From an uncultured Planctomycetota bacterium (lineage in GTDB: Bacteria; Planctomycetota; Planctomycetia; Pirellulales; Thermoguttaceae), in the NCBI GenBank assembly GCA_902786505.1, contig CADACS010000002.1, forward strand, positions 70,684 to 127,278: a DNA stretch of 56,595 nt, written 5' to 3'. Within the stretch, counting starts at the first letter, position 1. Every line of letters starts with the position of its first letter. Under the pieces are notes generated by a model. It searched no databases and was not told where the DNA came from. It was given only the letters and a program-made list of their open reading frames with translations. A program made the position numbers and the translations under genes. Below, piece after piece: positions 27,643 through 35,784 of this stretch.

Positions 27643-29331
27643 ATGAACGGCGAACATAAAATTAAACGAAAACCTGAAAGACAGGGATTACTGAAAGACT
27701 ATTCGGTAATCCTGGGCGCCATGGTCGTGATTTTGGCCGGGATTCACAGCGCGCGCGGCGTGCTTGGTCCGCTCTTTCTCGCGACGTTCTTTGCGGCGCT
27801 TCTGAACACGCCGGTCAATTGGCTCAAAGACCGCGGCTTTAAGCAGTGGTTGGCGCTGACGATCGTCATTATTGGCGTCGCCGTCGTCGGCTTGAGTTCC
27901 ATGACGATCATAGGAACGCAGATTGCGCAGTTCGCGAGAAATATTCCGGAGTATCGCGACCGATTCAACGAGACGCTCGAAGGCTATAATCTCGACGCTG
28001 GCGAAATCTTTCCGTTTTTGAAGTCGGACGACGAAAAAGAGAAAGAGAAACCGGCCGAGGAAGAAGAAGCGAAAGAGGCGTATCTCAACGAGTTGCGTTG
28101 GCGCGACGAATACGAACGCTCAAAGAACGCCGACGCCGACGTCGCAAAGAAATCCAAGTCGGACTCGGAACAAAAGAGCCCGAACGGAGGCGAAAAGCCG
28201 CGGGGAAATCTGTCCGAATCGGAACGCGCGGGTCTGAACGCGGCGACGATTATGCCCGTCTCTCTGACGACCGACGAGCTGTTTCCGGATATGGAGACGG
28301 CGATTCAGTCGTCCGAACTCCCTCAAAACGAAGCCGCGCAGCCGCAGCAGCGGCCTGTTCCGCGCGATCCGCTGCCGACCGCGGCCGCTCAGGAGCTCGC
28401 TCCCGACGGCAGTGAAGGATTGATTCCCGGCGATCCGCCCGCGTTTCGGTCGCACGACGACGAGGTCGTCAAAGACGTAGAGAACGCGCTCGCCGAGACG
28501 TTCAACGTCGACGCCGCCAACGGGTCCGGCGCGGCCGAGAAGAGCGCCGACGAAGAAGAGGCTTTGCCCGAAGGGTTTGAGACCGACTCTTGGCGTTTTC
28601 TTCCGCAGCCTCAAACGGCGGTGAGCGCGGTGGGCGCCAGTTCTCAGGAGCTTTTCCGCTTCCTGCGCGGGCTTGCCGGCGAACTGAGCTACTTTGGCAG
28701 CAACGCGTTTTTAATTACGCTGCTGGTCATTTTCATGCTGTGCGAAACGGCGAAAATACCGCGTAAATTAGTCGCCGCGCTTGGACGTAAACGCTTTACG
28801 AACAGTCATATCGAGAGCGTAATCGACGATATTCGCAGTTACATGGTTATTAAGACGATGATGAGCTGCCTCGTCGGGACGTTTGTCGCGGTTTTGTGCA
28901 TGGTTACGCAGGTTCAATACGCTATCCTGTGGGGGTTTGTCGCCTTCCTTTTGAACTACATACCGAATATCGGTTCTGTAGCCGCGGCGATTCCTCCGAT
29001 CGTTTTGGCGACGATCGATCGCGGGCTTTTCATTGGGTGCGTCGACGCGGCGTTCCTCGTCCTGATCAACTGTATAGTCGGGTACGTGCTGGAACCGAGA
29101 CTGTTGGGCGACGGACTCGATCTTTCCCCGTTGATCGTTTTGATCTCGTTGATCTTTTTCGGATGGCTGCTCGGCCCGGTTGGAATGTTCCTTGCGCCCC
29201 CGTTGGCCGTTATTATGAAGATTATCTTTCAGGCGTTTCCGGAGACGCGGTGGATTGCGGCCCTCATGGCGAACAAACCGCCGAAAGACGTTGTGGAGGA
29301 CGAGTCGGAAGAGATTTCGGCCGAAGCGTAA
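27643..29331 (+). CDS. AI-2E family permease with large acidic insert
   Basis: Member of the AI-2E transporter family (PerM/YdiK/TqsA), eight-segment membrane proteins whose substrates vary. The N-terminal block (LFLATFFAALLNTPVNWLKDRGFKQWLAL) and the C-terminal block (VIDDIRSYMVIKTMMSC, LLNYIPNIGSVAAAIPPI, LEPRLLGDGLDLSPLIVLISLIFFGWLLGPVGMFLAPPL) are canonical. Between them, in the loop after the second or third segment, about 200 residues (about 125-325) rich in Glu, Asp, Pro and Ala are inserted. The 562-residue total compares with about 350 for typical members. No clear ribosome site precedes the ATG. Confidence 0.88.
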   Translation: MNGEHKIKRKPERQGLLKDYSVILGAMVVILAGIHSARGVLGPLFLATFFAALLNTPVNWLKDRGFKQWLALTIVIIGVAVVGLSSMTIIGTQIAQFARNIPEYRDRFNETLEGYNLDAGEIFPFLKSDDEKEKEKPAEEEEAKEAYLNELRWRDEYERSKNADADVAKKSKSDSEQKSPNGGEKPRGNLSESERAGLNAATIMPVSLTTDELFPDMETAIQSSELPQNEAAQPQQRPVPRDPLPTAAAQELAPDGSEGLIPGDPPAFRSHDDEVVKDVENALAETFNVDAANGSGAAEKSADEEEALPEGFETDSWRFLPQPQTAVSAVGASSQELFRFLRGLAGELSYFGSNAFLITLLVIFMLCETAKIPRKLVAALGRKRFTNSHIESVIDDIRSYMVIKTMMSCLVGTFVAVLCMVTQVQYAILWGFVAFLLNYIPNIGSVAAAIPPIVLATIDRGLFIGCVDAAFLVLINCIVGYVLEPRLLGDGLDLSPLIVLISLIFFGWLLGPVGMFLAPPLAVIMKIIFQAFPETRWIAALMANKPPKDVVEDESEEISAEA

Positions 29332-29618
29332 CGCGCCGGGAACGGGATTAAAGTTTGCTTGATCCCGACGTTCTGAATTTGCGGGTTCGTTTTAGAAAAA
29401 AAGAGAATAAAAAACGGCTTGTCGCCCTCCAGAAATCCTGGCACGGTTCTCGGCTTGGAACCTTCGGTAGTTTTACAGCCGGTAAACGCCAAGAGAGCCG
29501 AGCCAAGCGCAACGGAACAACAAACGACGGCGAGGCGCTTAATCGCGTTGCGCCGAGATTCGTCCGCCCCGACGCTGTTGGCGTGATTGGAACGCGTTTG
29601 GGCTGATTGAATACGCAT
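29229..29618 (-). CDS. Small lipoprotein, C-terminus overlapping the AI-2E gene
   Basis: The N-terminal half is a convincing lipoprotein: AAAGGA before the ATG, then RNAIKRLAVVCCSVALGSALLAFTGC with the lipidated Cys at 48. After that comes KTTEGSKPRTVPGFLEGDKP, similar to a short conserved piece of small planctomycete lipoproteins. Beyond about residue 68 the frame runs through T-rich and hairpin sequence and on antisense into the last 100 bases of the AI-2E gene. That part is unlikely to be conserved protein, so the original stop may have been lost by a small frameshift near the T-runs at 29397-29412. Confidence 0.5.
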   Translation of the reverse strand: MRIQSAQTRSNHANSVGADESRRNAIKRLAVVCCSVALGSALLAFTGCKTTEGSKPRTVPGFLEGDKPFFILFFSKTNPQIQNVGIKQTLIPFPARYASAEISSDSSSTTSFGGLFAMRAAIHRVSGNA

Positions 29619-29710
29619 GATTTCGTCCTTTGTTAAAACGTTGAAATAACGGATTTCGACTTCCGGCGCGCGCCGCCGGCGCGTTGACGGGCCGAATAAT
29701 CGGAAGATAC

Positions 29711-29745
29711 AAAAAAACCGCTTGTCTTAGAATATCGGTTTTTTT
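29711..29745. terminator. Bidirectional terminator-like hairpin between the lipoprotein and rhaA genes
   Basis: AAAAAAACCG (29711-29720) pairs with CGGTTTTTTT (29736-29745). It lies upstream of both divergent genes, an odd place for a terminator. It could attenuate the lipoprotein transcript or end an unseen small RNA. Confidence 0.5.
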
Positions 29746-29854
29746 GGCCGTTTGCTTAACAGAGTTACTTGATTTCGTCGGCAAAAGCTGACTTTCATTA
29801 TTTATTGCGCCGCCCCGCGCGGTTCAATATTTTAAATCGGGAGACATATACAAG

Positions 29855-31114
29855 ATGAGTAAAGTTGAACAGGCTTACGCGCTCGCAAAAGAACGTTACG
29901 CGGAACTCGGCGTCGATACCGACGCGGCGATAGCGAAGATCGAAAAGACGCCCATTTCGCTGCACTGCTGGCAGGGCGACGACGTCGCGGGTTTTGAAGC
30001 GACGGGCGAAGCGCTTAGCGGCGGTATTCTCTCAACGGGCAACTATCCCGGCAAAGCGCGCACGCCTGCGGAACTCCGTCAAGACGCGGAAAAGGCGTTC
30101 TCGCTCATTCCGGGCAAGCTCCGCTTCAATCTTCACGCGATCTATCTTGAAAACGGCGGCAAGAAAGTCGACCGCGACGAAATCGAACCTTGCCATTTCC
30201 AGGGCTGGGTCGACTGGGCTAAGAAGCTCGGAATTGGGCTCGACTTCAATCCGACGTTCTTCTCGCATCCGAAAGCGGCCGACGGCCTGACCCTTTCGCA
30301 CCCGAAGAAGGAAATCCGCGATTTCTGGATTGAACACGACAAGCGCTGCCGCGCTATCGCGAACTTCATGGGCGAACAGCTTGGAACCGAGTGCGTCGTC
30401 AACCATTGGACTCCGGACGGAATCAAAGACACGCCGGTCGACCGTCTCGCGCCGCGCCAGCGTCTCGCCGCCTCGTACGACGAAATCTTCTCCGTTAAAT
30501 ACGACAAGAAAAATATCCGCGACGGCGTCGAAAGCAAACTGTTTGGCATCGGCGCGGAAAGCTATACGGTAGGCAGCCACGAATGGTGCATGGGCTACGC
30601 GATTAAGAACAATCTTATCGCTACGCTCGACGCGGGCCACTTCCACCCGACCGAATGCATCAGCGACAAACTGTCGTCGATCTCCATGTTCACGGAAAAT
30701 CTGCTTCTGCACGTTTCCCGCGGCGTTCGTTGGGACTCCGACCACGTCGTTATTTGGAACGATCAGATGCGCGCGATCGCCGAAGAGCTGGTTCGCTGCG
30801 ACCTTCTGCCGCGCACGTATATCGCGCTCGACTTCTTCGACGGCTCGATTAACCGTCTCGTCGCGTGGATCGTCGGCACGCGTTCGGCGTTCAAGGCGCT
30901 CCTCGCGGCTTCGCTCGAACCGATCGAACAGCTTCGCGACCTGGAACTGAACTTCAACTTCAGCAAGCGTCTGGCGCTGCTCGAAGAGCTCAAGTCCGCG
31001 CCGTTCGGCCCGGTCTGGGATTACTACTGCGAAAAGAACAACGTCCCGGTCGGCGAAAAGTGGATCGCGGAAGTGGAGCAGTACGAAAAAGACGTCCAGA
31101 GCAAGCGCTGCTGA
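29855..31114 (+). CDS. rhaA: L-rhamnose isomerase
   Basis: Converts L-rhamnose to L-rhamnulose, the first step of rhamnose breakdown in the cytoplasm. The 419-residue length equals that of the E. coli enzyme. Family segments are clear: [15 protein letters not shown] near the N-terminus, [49 protein letters not shown] (metal and substrate ligands), [14 protein letters not shown] and [20 protein letters not shown] lies 13 bases before the ATG. No rhamnulokinase, aldolase or regulator is adjacent, so the pathway genes are dispersed. Confidence 0.96.
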   Translation: MSKVEQAYALAKERYAELGVDTDAAIAKIEKTPISLHCWQGDDVAGFEATGEALSGGILSTGNYPGKARTPAELRQDAEKAFSLIPGKLRFNLHAIYLENGGKKVDRDEIEPCHFQGWVDWAKKLGIGLDFNPTFFSHPKAADGLTLSHPKKEIRDFWIEHDKRCRAIANFMGEQLGTECVVNHWTPDGIKDTPVDRLAPRQRLAASYDEIFSVKYDKKNIRDGVESKLFGIGAESYTVGSHEWCMGYAIKNNLIATLDAGHFHPTECISDKLSSISMFTENLLLHVSRGVRWDSDHVVIWNDQMRAIAEELVRCDLLPRTYIALDFFDGSINRLVAWIVGTRSAFKALLAASLEPIEQLRDLELNFNFSKRLALLEELKSAPFGPVWDYYCEKNNVPVGEKWIAEVEQYEKDVQSKRC

Positions 31115-31159
31115 TCTGTGCGCGACGGTTTGACCGTCTATGCCCGTTAGGAAAAAGCG

Positions 31160-31199
31160 CGCCCCGCCGCTGTCGTTTGACAGCCGCGGGGCGTTTTTA
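31160..31199 (+). terminator. Strong terminator after rhaA
   Basis: CGCCCCGCCGCTGTC (31160-31174) pairs with GACAGCCGCGGGGCG (31179-31193), with one C:C mismatch and a 4-base loop, followed by TTTTTA. Confidence 0.88.
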
Positions 31200-31214
31200 T
31201 TTGCGGCGGAAAGG

Positions 31215-32000
31215 TTAGACGAGCGAAAGAACCGCGTCGACAAGCCCTTGCATAGTAGACTCTTGCGCGACGGCGTCGACGCGCGCGCCCTGCGCTTCGA
31301 GCGCGTTTGCCGTAAGCGGGCTGATAGCGACGGTTCGCGTTTTTTCGAGCGCCGCTCCAAAGAGCCTTGCAAACGACTTTGCGGACGCCGAGCTGGCGAC
31401 GGTCGCAAAGTCGATCTTGCCGCCGCGCATTTCGGCCAGGACGTTCGGGTCCGCGGCGTCGACGTCGACGCTTTCGTACGAGACGACTTCCCGCACGCGG
31501 GCGCCGTACCCTGTCAGTCGTTCCGAAAGCGTTTTGCGGCCGCGGCTTGCGCGAAACGAAAGAAAGGACGAGCCCGCGAGACCTTGGGCGCCGAAGCGCT
31601 CGACGAGCGCGTCGACGAGTCCGTCGGCGTCGAACCGCTTGGGTGTGAGCGCGACCGATAGACCGTATTGGGATAGAACGTCGGCCGTGTGAGAACCGAC
31701 GGCCGCGAGCTTGACGCCCCCTTTCTCAAAGAAGAGCGCCGGATCGGAAGTCTTGGCCGCGAGCCGGGTTAGAGTAAAACGCACGCCGTTTTCGCTTGAA
31801 AAGACGGCCCAGTCGAATTCTTTGTCGGCGACCGCGTCGAACGCGGCGTCCAATTCGGAGGGATCTTTTGGCGGCAGAATTTCAATGACGGGCTGAATAA
31901 CGACGCGCGCGCCGTGCGCTTCGAGCAGCGCGCGCAATTCGTCCGCCTGCGAGCGCGGGCGCGTAACGAGGACCGTTTTTCCGGCGAGACGGGTCGACAT
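31215..32000 (-). CDS. hemD: Uroporphyrinogen-III synthase
   Basis: Cyclises hydroxymethylbilane to uroporphyrinogen III in tetrapyrrole synthesis. The 261 residues show the sparse HemD signature: GKTVLVTRPRSQADELRALLEAHGARVVIQPVIEI at the N-terminus, WAVFSSENGVRF, LAAVGSHTADVLSQYGL, FLSFRASRGRKTLSERL, YESVDVD, DFATVASSASAKSFARLF and AISPLTANALEAQGARV. It is the only haem-pathway gene in the window. The cell needs haem at least for the multihaem protein at 44223-47573. Confidence 0.92.
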   Translation of the reverse strand: MSTRLAGKTVLVTRPRSQADELRALLEAHGARVVIQPVIEILPPKDPSELDAAFDAVADKEFDWAVFSSENGVRFTLTRLAAKTSDPALFFEKGGVKLAAVGSHTADVLSQYGLSVALTPKRFDADGLVDALVERFGAQGLAGSSFLSFRASRGRKTLSERLTGYGARVREVVSYESVDVDAADPNVLAEMRGGKIDFATVASSASAKSFARLFGAALEKTRTVAISPLTANALEAQGARVDAVAQESTMQGLVDAVLSLV

Positions 32001-32273
32001 AAAAAGCCTCTTTTTTTGAAAAAAATATTTGACTCGGCGAATTAAGATTCTATTTCATTGTAACGCGTCGGCGGGACTTGAAAAGAACCGTTTCTTCTAC
32101 GCGGCTAATCTGTTAACTCTTGTCAAAGAATAAATTATAGAAACTGCCTATTTTTGCGCGAATCAGTATTGACCGAAATTTATAAAATTTGCAGAATAAC
32201 CCAGCTTTTTGAACGGCGTTCGGAAAACGTCAGAAGGCGCGCACAGATTCACGGAAGAGAAGAGGAACTTTTC

Positions 32274-32909
32274 ATGAAACCGTCTTTGGGACTTGGCTTC
32301 GTATTTAGTTTTGCGCTGGCGTTAGCCCTGTCGGGTTGCGGCGGGAACGGCGGCGACGCGGCTTCTCCTGCCGGCGAGGCCGCGTCCGCCTCAGGCGGTC
32401 AGGCGCCCGATTCGGCCGAGAGCGCGGCTCCGGAAACGCCTGAGGTCGACGAAACGCCGCTCGACGTTGAGAATCCCGAAACGCCCGAAGGCGTCGTCAA
32501 CGCGTTCTTCAAGACGTTCTTCAGCGGCGACGACGACGGCGCGTTCGCGCTCCTTACGTCGCGCGCGCAAGAGGCGAAGCGGAATCAGTTCCTCGCGCAG
32601 GAAAGCGAAACGGTGCGCTGGCGGATCACTAAGAAAATGAAGCCGATTCGCGGCCGCGTCCTTGTGCTTGTCGACGTCGAGGATTATACGGATTCCGGCG
32701 CGATCCAGATGGACGAGCTTACTTTCATTCTCACGAACGACGATTACGCGTGGCGGATCGCCGGGTTCAGCGTGGGCGATCTGGCGATCAACTTCGAAGA
32801 ATCGCTTTACGAATCGTACGTAAGCGACGAGCCGAAGGCCGCGCCGCAAGAGAAACGCTCGGAAGAGACCGCAAATACCGCCGTCGACGATCCGAGTATT
32901 GTTAGATAA
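32274..32909 (+). CDS. Lipoprotein with NTF2-like domain (probable)
   Basis: ATG 32274 follows GAAGAGGAAC. The signal (LGLGFVFSFALALALSGC, lipidated Cys near 22) leads to a linker of Gly, Ala, Ser, Glu and Pro (about 25-70). The C-terminal 120 residues begin ENPETPEGVVNAFFKTFFSGDDDGAFALLTSRAQE and continue with beta strands, the pattern of DUF4878/NTF2-like lipoproteins. I place it in that fold by pattern only. The 273-base gap upstream holds a possible promoter (TTGACT 32029-32034, 16 bases, TATTTC). Confidence 0.72.
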   Translation: MKPSLGLGFVFSFALALALSGCGGNGGDAASPAGEAASASGGQAPDSAESAAPETPEVDETPLDVENPETPEGVVNAFFKTFFSGDDDGAFALLTSRAQEAKRNQFLAQESETVRWRITKKMKPIRGRVLVLVDVEDYTDSGAIQMDELTFILTNDDYAWRIAGFSVGDLAINFEESLYESYVSDEPKAAPQEKRSEETANTAVDDPSIVR

Positions 32910-33057
32910 CAAAAGAATAAACAGAACCTTATTTCGACGCCGCGCTCGCACGGAGGCGGACCGCTTCGCGCATGGACGCGCGGCGGCGTTGGATTCGAGA
33001 AACGCTTAGCGCATGGACGCGCGGGAGAAGACAAGGACGTCGTTGCGTTTCTCAGTA

Positions 33058-33092
33058 AGCCGGCAGCGTTAGAACGCGCCGGCTTTTTTTAT
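33058..33092 (+). terminator. Terminator after the 32274-32909 lipoprotein gene
   Basis: AGCCGGC (33058-33064) pairs with GCCGGCT (33078-33084), with an inner GCG/CGC pair, followed by a T-run to 33090. Confidence 0.78.
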
Positions 33093-33225
33093 TGACCGCG
33101 CGCCTCCGGGCGAAAACGGAGCGCGCGCCGCGCCGGATCGCGCCTTTGCCGGCGCGGGCCAAAGTCAGGGCGATTTCGCGCCGGCTTCGAGCGCGTCTCA
33201 CGCATGCGGTCGCCCGATATGCGAT

Positions 33226-33262
33226 AAAAAAGGGCCGTCTCGCGGATACGAGACGGCCCTTG
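33226..33262 (-). terminator. Terminator of the DUF1598 gene
   Basis: GGGCCGTCTCG (33232-33242) pairs perfectly with CGAGACGGCCC (33249-33259). On the minus strand the stem is followed by TTTTTTATCG. Confidence 0.85.
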
Positions 33263-33319
33263 CTGTTTCAGCCGATCAAACGTTTGGCGGGTTCGGTCGA
33301 ACGGCGCCAAAGGATGAGA

Positions 33320-34804
33320 TCAGTCCCACCACCAATTGGCGGAATCGGCGTTTTCGGCCTTTTCGCGTTTGGCTTCAACAACGCCCTTTTCGTCGTACTT
33401 CATGTGCTTGGCGTCGAACGCGATTTCCGGTTCGATGGAGACGCCGCCGCCCGTCGGATAGCTGACGAGATTGGCGCTGCGGCGAACCGTATTGACGGCC
33501 GTTTCCGCGAACTGGATTTCGTTAAGGTTTTCCGTCTGGAACTGCGCTTCGTCGGAGAAGAGCTCGGCGTTCCAGTTCGTCTTCGCGTAGGCGCCTTCCT
33601 TCTGGAGGTAGGCGGCGACAATCGTCATGTCGATGAGGTTGCGGAGATTCGCGTAGACCGGGACTTCGTCGGCGATCTTTTCGAACTTCTGCGTGAAGCT
33701 CTTCGCGTAAGCGCGCGTCGCGGGATTGCCCTTGCCCTTATTGGCGGAACGGGAACCGTCGGCGGCGACAAGTTCGTCTTCGCCAAGGAGGTTGACGCCG
33801 TTGCCGACGAGCTGCATGGCGTTGCCGTCTTCCGTTTCAACGACGCAGTCGTAATTCGGCTGGAAGTACCAGCGGACGAGCGCGTTGGAAGCGTGATTGC
33901 GCGGGTTCGATTTATCGACGTAGGTCACGAGCTTGACAGGGGCTTCTTCAAGGCCGATGCCGATGAGCTTCATGCGGTAGTCGGCGGCGACGAGGGTCGC
34001 GGCGAAATTCGTTTTCGGGGAAACGCCCCAGACGGTAACGTTCTGGAGGCCAAGCGCGTCGCGGATACCGGCGGCGTATTCAACGCATTCGGCGTCGCTG
34101 GCGACGTTCGGCTGGCTCGTTTCGTTAAGATAAGCCTGCATGGAGCGCAGACCTTCTTCCGACGGGTCGATGGAGCATCCGACGAGCGAAGCGCCTTTTC
34201 CTTCCGCGGGATACGCGCGCAGCGCGACGACGAGGTCTTCGAGGCGAAGGGTCGGACGGCCGCTCTTAATACCGACGGTCGCGCCTTCCGCGCCGACTTC
34301 CCATCCTTCCGCGGGGCCGGCAATAACGACGTCGCCCGTTTCCGGATAGACAAAGACGTTTTCGATGCGCGTCAGACCGGCGAGATTCGCCATCTCTTCG
34401 GTAACGACGCCGTTGTTCTCTTTGATTTGCGCTTCAAGGCGGTTAAGCGAAACCTTGCGCAGATTGCTGGCGGCGCGCATTTCGCTCGGAATCGCGACGG
34501 TCGCGGCGCTGCGGATCGAGGCGAGAACGCCGTCGTCTAACGCGACGCGCTGAAGAACGCCGTTCGCGTCGACGAGCACGCCGCTCCCGTAAGAGGAGCT
34601 GCTGCCGCTGTTGCTGTTATTATTATTGTTGTTATTATTGTTGTTATTCCGGTTGTTATTGTTGTTATTATTATTGTTGCTGTTGTTGTTATTATTGTTG
34701 TTGTTATTGTTTCTCTGTCCGTAAGCCGTCGACATAGGAACGGTAAAGAGGACGATCAGCGCGAGAATCGCGCTTAAACGAAGGACAAAATTGCTCCGAC
34801 TCAT
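33320..34804 (-). CDS. DUF1598 exported protein with poly-asparagine tract
   Basis: A planctomycete-specific family of unknown function, 494 residues. AGGAG lies 6 bases before the ATG. A signal peptide (to about residue 29, MSTAYGQ) is followed directly by about 35 Asn residues broken by a few Ser and Arg. Family core: SGVLVDANGVLQRVALDDGVLASIR, LNRLEAQI, MANLAGLTRIENVFVYPETGDVVIAGPAEGW, DPSEEGLRSMQAYL, YRMKLIGIGLEEAPV, and the C-terminal WWWD. The Asn run marks the mature N-terminus and is encoded by mixed AAC and AAT codons. A perfect terminator hairpin follows. Confidence 0.88.
   Translation of the reverse strand: MSRSNFVLRLSAILALIVLFTVPMSTAYGQRNNNNNNNNNNSNNNNNNNNNRNNNNNNNNNNNSNSGSSSSYGSGVLVDANGVLQRVALDDGVLASIRSAATVAIPSEMRAASNLRKVSLNRLEAQIKENNGVVTEEMANLAGLTRIENVFVYPETGDVVIAGPAEGWEVGAEGATVGIKSGRPTLRLEDLVVALRAYPAEGKGASLVGCSIDPSEEGLRSMQAYLNETSQPNVASDAECVEYAAGIRDALGLQNVTVWGVSPKTNFAATLVAADYRMKLIGIGLEEAPVKLVTYVDKSNPRNHASNALVRWYFQPNYDCVVETEDGNAMQLVGNGVNLLGEDELVAADGSRSANKGKGNPATRAYAKSFTQKFEKIADEVPVYANLRNLIDMTIVAAYLQKEGAYAKTNWNAELFSDEAQFQTENLNEIQFAETAVNTVRRSANLVSYPTGGGVSIEPEIAFDAKHMKYDEKGVVEAKREKAENADSANWWWD
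34612..34712 (-). repeat. Triplet (AAY) repeat encoding poly-Asn
   Basis: About 35 AAC/AAT codons, read on the minus strand, form an uneven trinucleotide repeat. A comparable Asn tract occurs at 430-512 in the GspG-like gene. Confidence 0.8.
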
Positions 34805-35784
34805 GAAAATCTCCTAAATCAACTTAGGCTTGACGGTGAAAATCTTATATTGGAGTCCGACAACAGCCGATGCGCGCGCGTCAGCAAACGCCCCAATGAT
34901 TTTGGTAAAAAAGAGGAGCGCGGTTGACGTCGCAGCGCCGCCGTTTTGTCGTGAAGAGCCCAATGCCAGATCGAACCTCAAAACACGACGCCGCTGCAAG
35001 AGTCGACGTACGTCGGTATACGAGCCGGCGCGTATTTTGCGCCGACGCGTTCGTGTGTTAAATGCGCGGTCAAAACGCCGTTTGGCGCCTTATAAAAGGC
35101 TAAACAGAATGTTTCGACTCTACTCTTGAAATGATAATTTCAGCGGCGCTGTTTTACAAGTATCAAGTTGGCAAAATCACTTTTTTTGTCGATTTTTTTT
35201 AATAAACTACAAGTAAATTATCGATTTTAACGGCTTGTTCGGCAGGGCAAAATTTTAAACGCGCCTCAGCGCGCGCGGCGGCGGCGAGACAAGGCGAACC
35301 GGTTGAAACCGATTTGATAAGAAAAACTGAAACAAAGAAAGCGAAGAATTTGTTTGCGTGAATTTGATAAGCGCTAACGCATGACGCGCCTCTTGGGCGC
35401 AGACTCTTTATAAAAAATAAATTACCCAACCTTCCTCTCTTTGCCACGCCTCTTTAACCGGAACGTTTACCCAGCGTCCCGGCGCTTGATGAATTGACAA
35501 AGACCGAATTTACCGAACGTTTTTATTCGAGTTGAAGTTCGTTAGAAAAGACGACGAAAAATGAGATAACGTTTTCTTTTTTCTTGAGAGCCTGCAGAAA
35601 CGCAGACGCGTTTTGGAAGACAGACGACGGAGCAAGCGGTCGAACGGCAAGCCGCCGTATCGCGCTATACGCGTCTTCGGACGCGACATTATATGAACCG
35701 ACGCGCCTTTTCGCGTCGGCAGACCGCGGCGCGCTCCCATTAGGACGGAACGCAGAACGCCGCGTTAAGAACACGGAATTTGCA
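34805..35784. other. 980-base gene-free region between divergent exported-protein genes
   Basis: No open frame here has a ribosome site and the local codon pattern together. The first 300 bases are GC-rich and the rest AT-rich. A good TTGACA stands at 35494-35499 but without a matching -10 element, and a TATATG at 35690-35695 lacks a -35. I see no tRNA or known structured RNA. It must hold the promoters for DUF1598 (minus) and the repeat protein (plus). Confidence 0.4.

Larger units (their letters stand above)
32910..33319. other. Convergent intergenic region with two terminators and a 16-bp direct repeat
   Basis: No gene is seen in these 410 bases. GCGCATGGACGCGCGG occurs twice (32968-32983 and 33009-33024). 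The region then carries the terminators of the lipoprotein gene and of the DUF1598 gene, annotated separately. Confidence 0.5.

Noticed and set aside
34830..35129. 99-codon plus-strand frame upstream of the repeat protein
   Set aside because: Arg-rich, no ribosome site, overlaps the presumed DUF1598 promoter.
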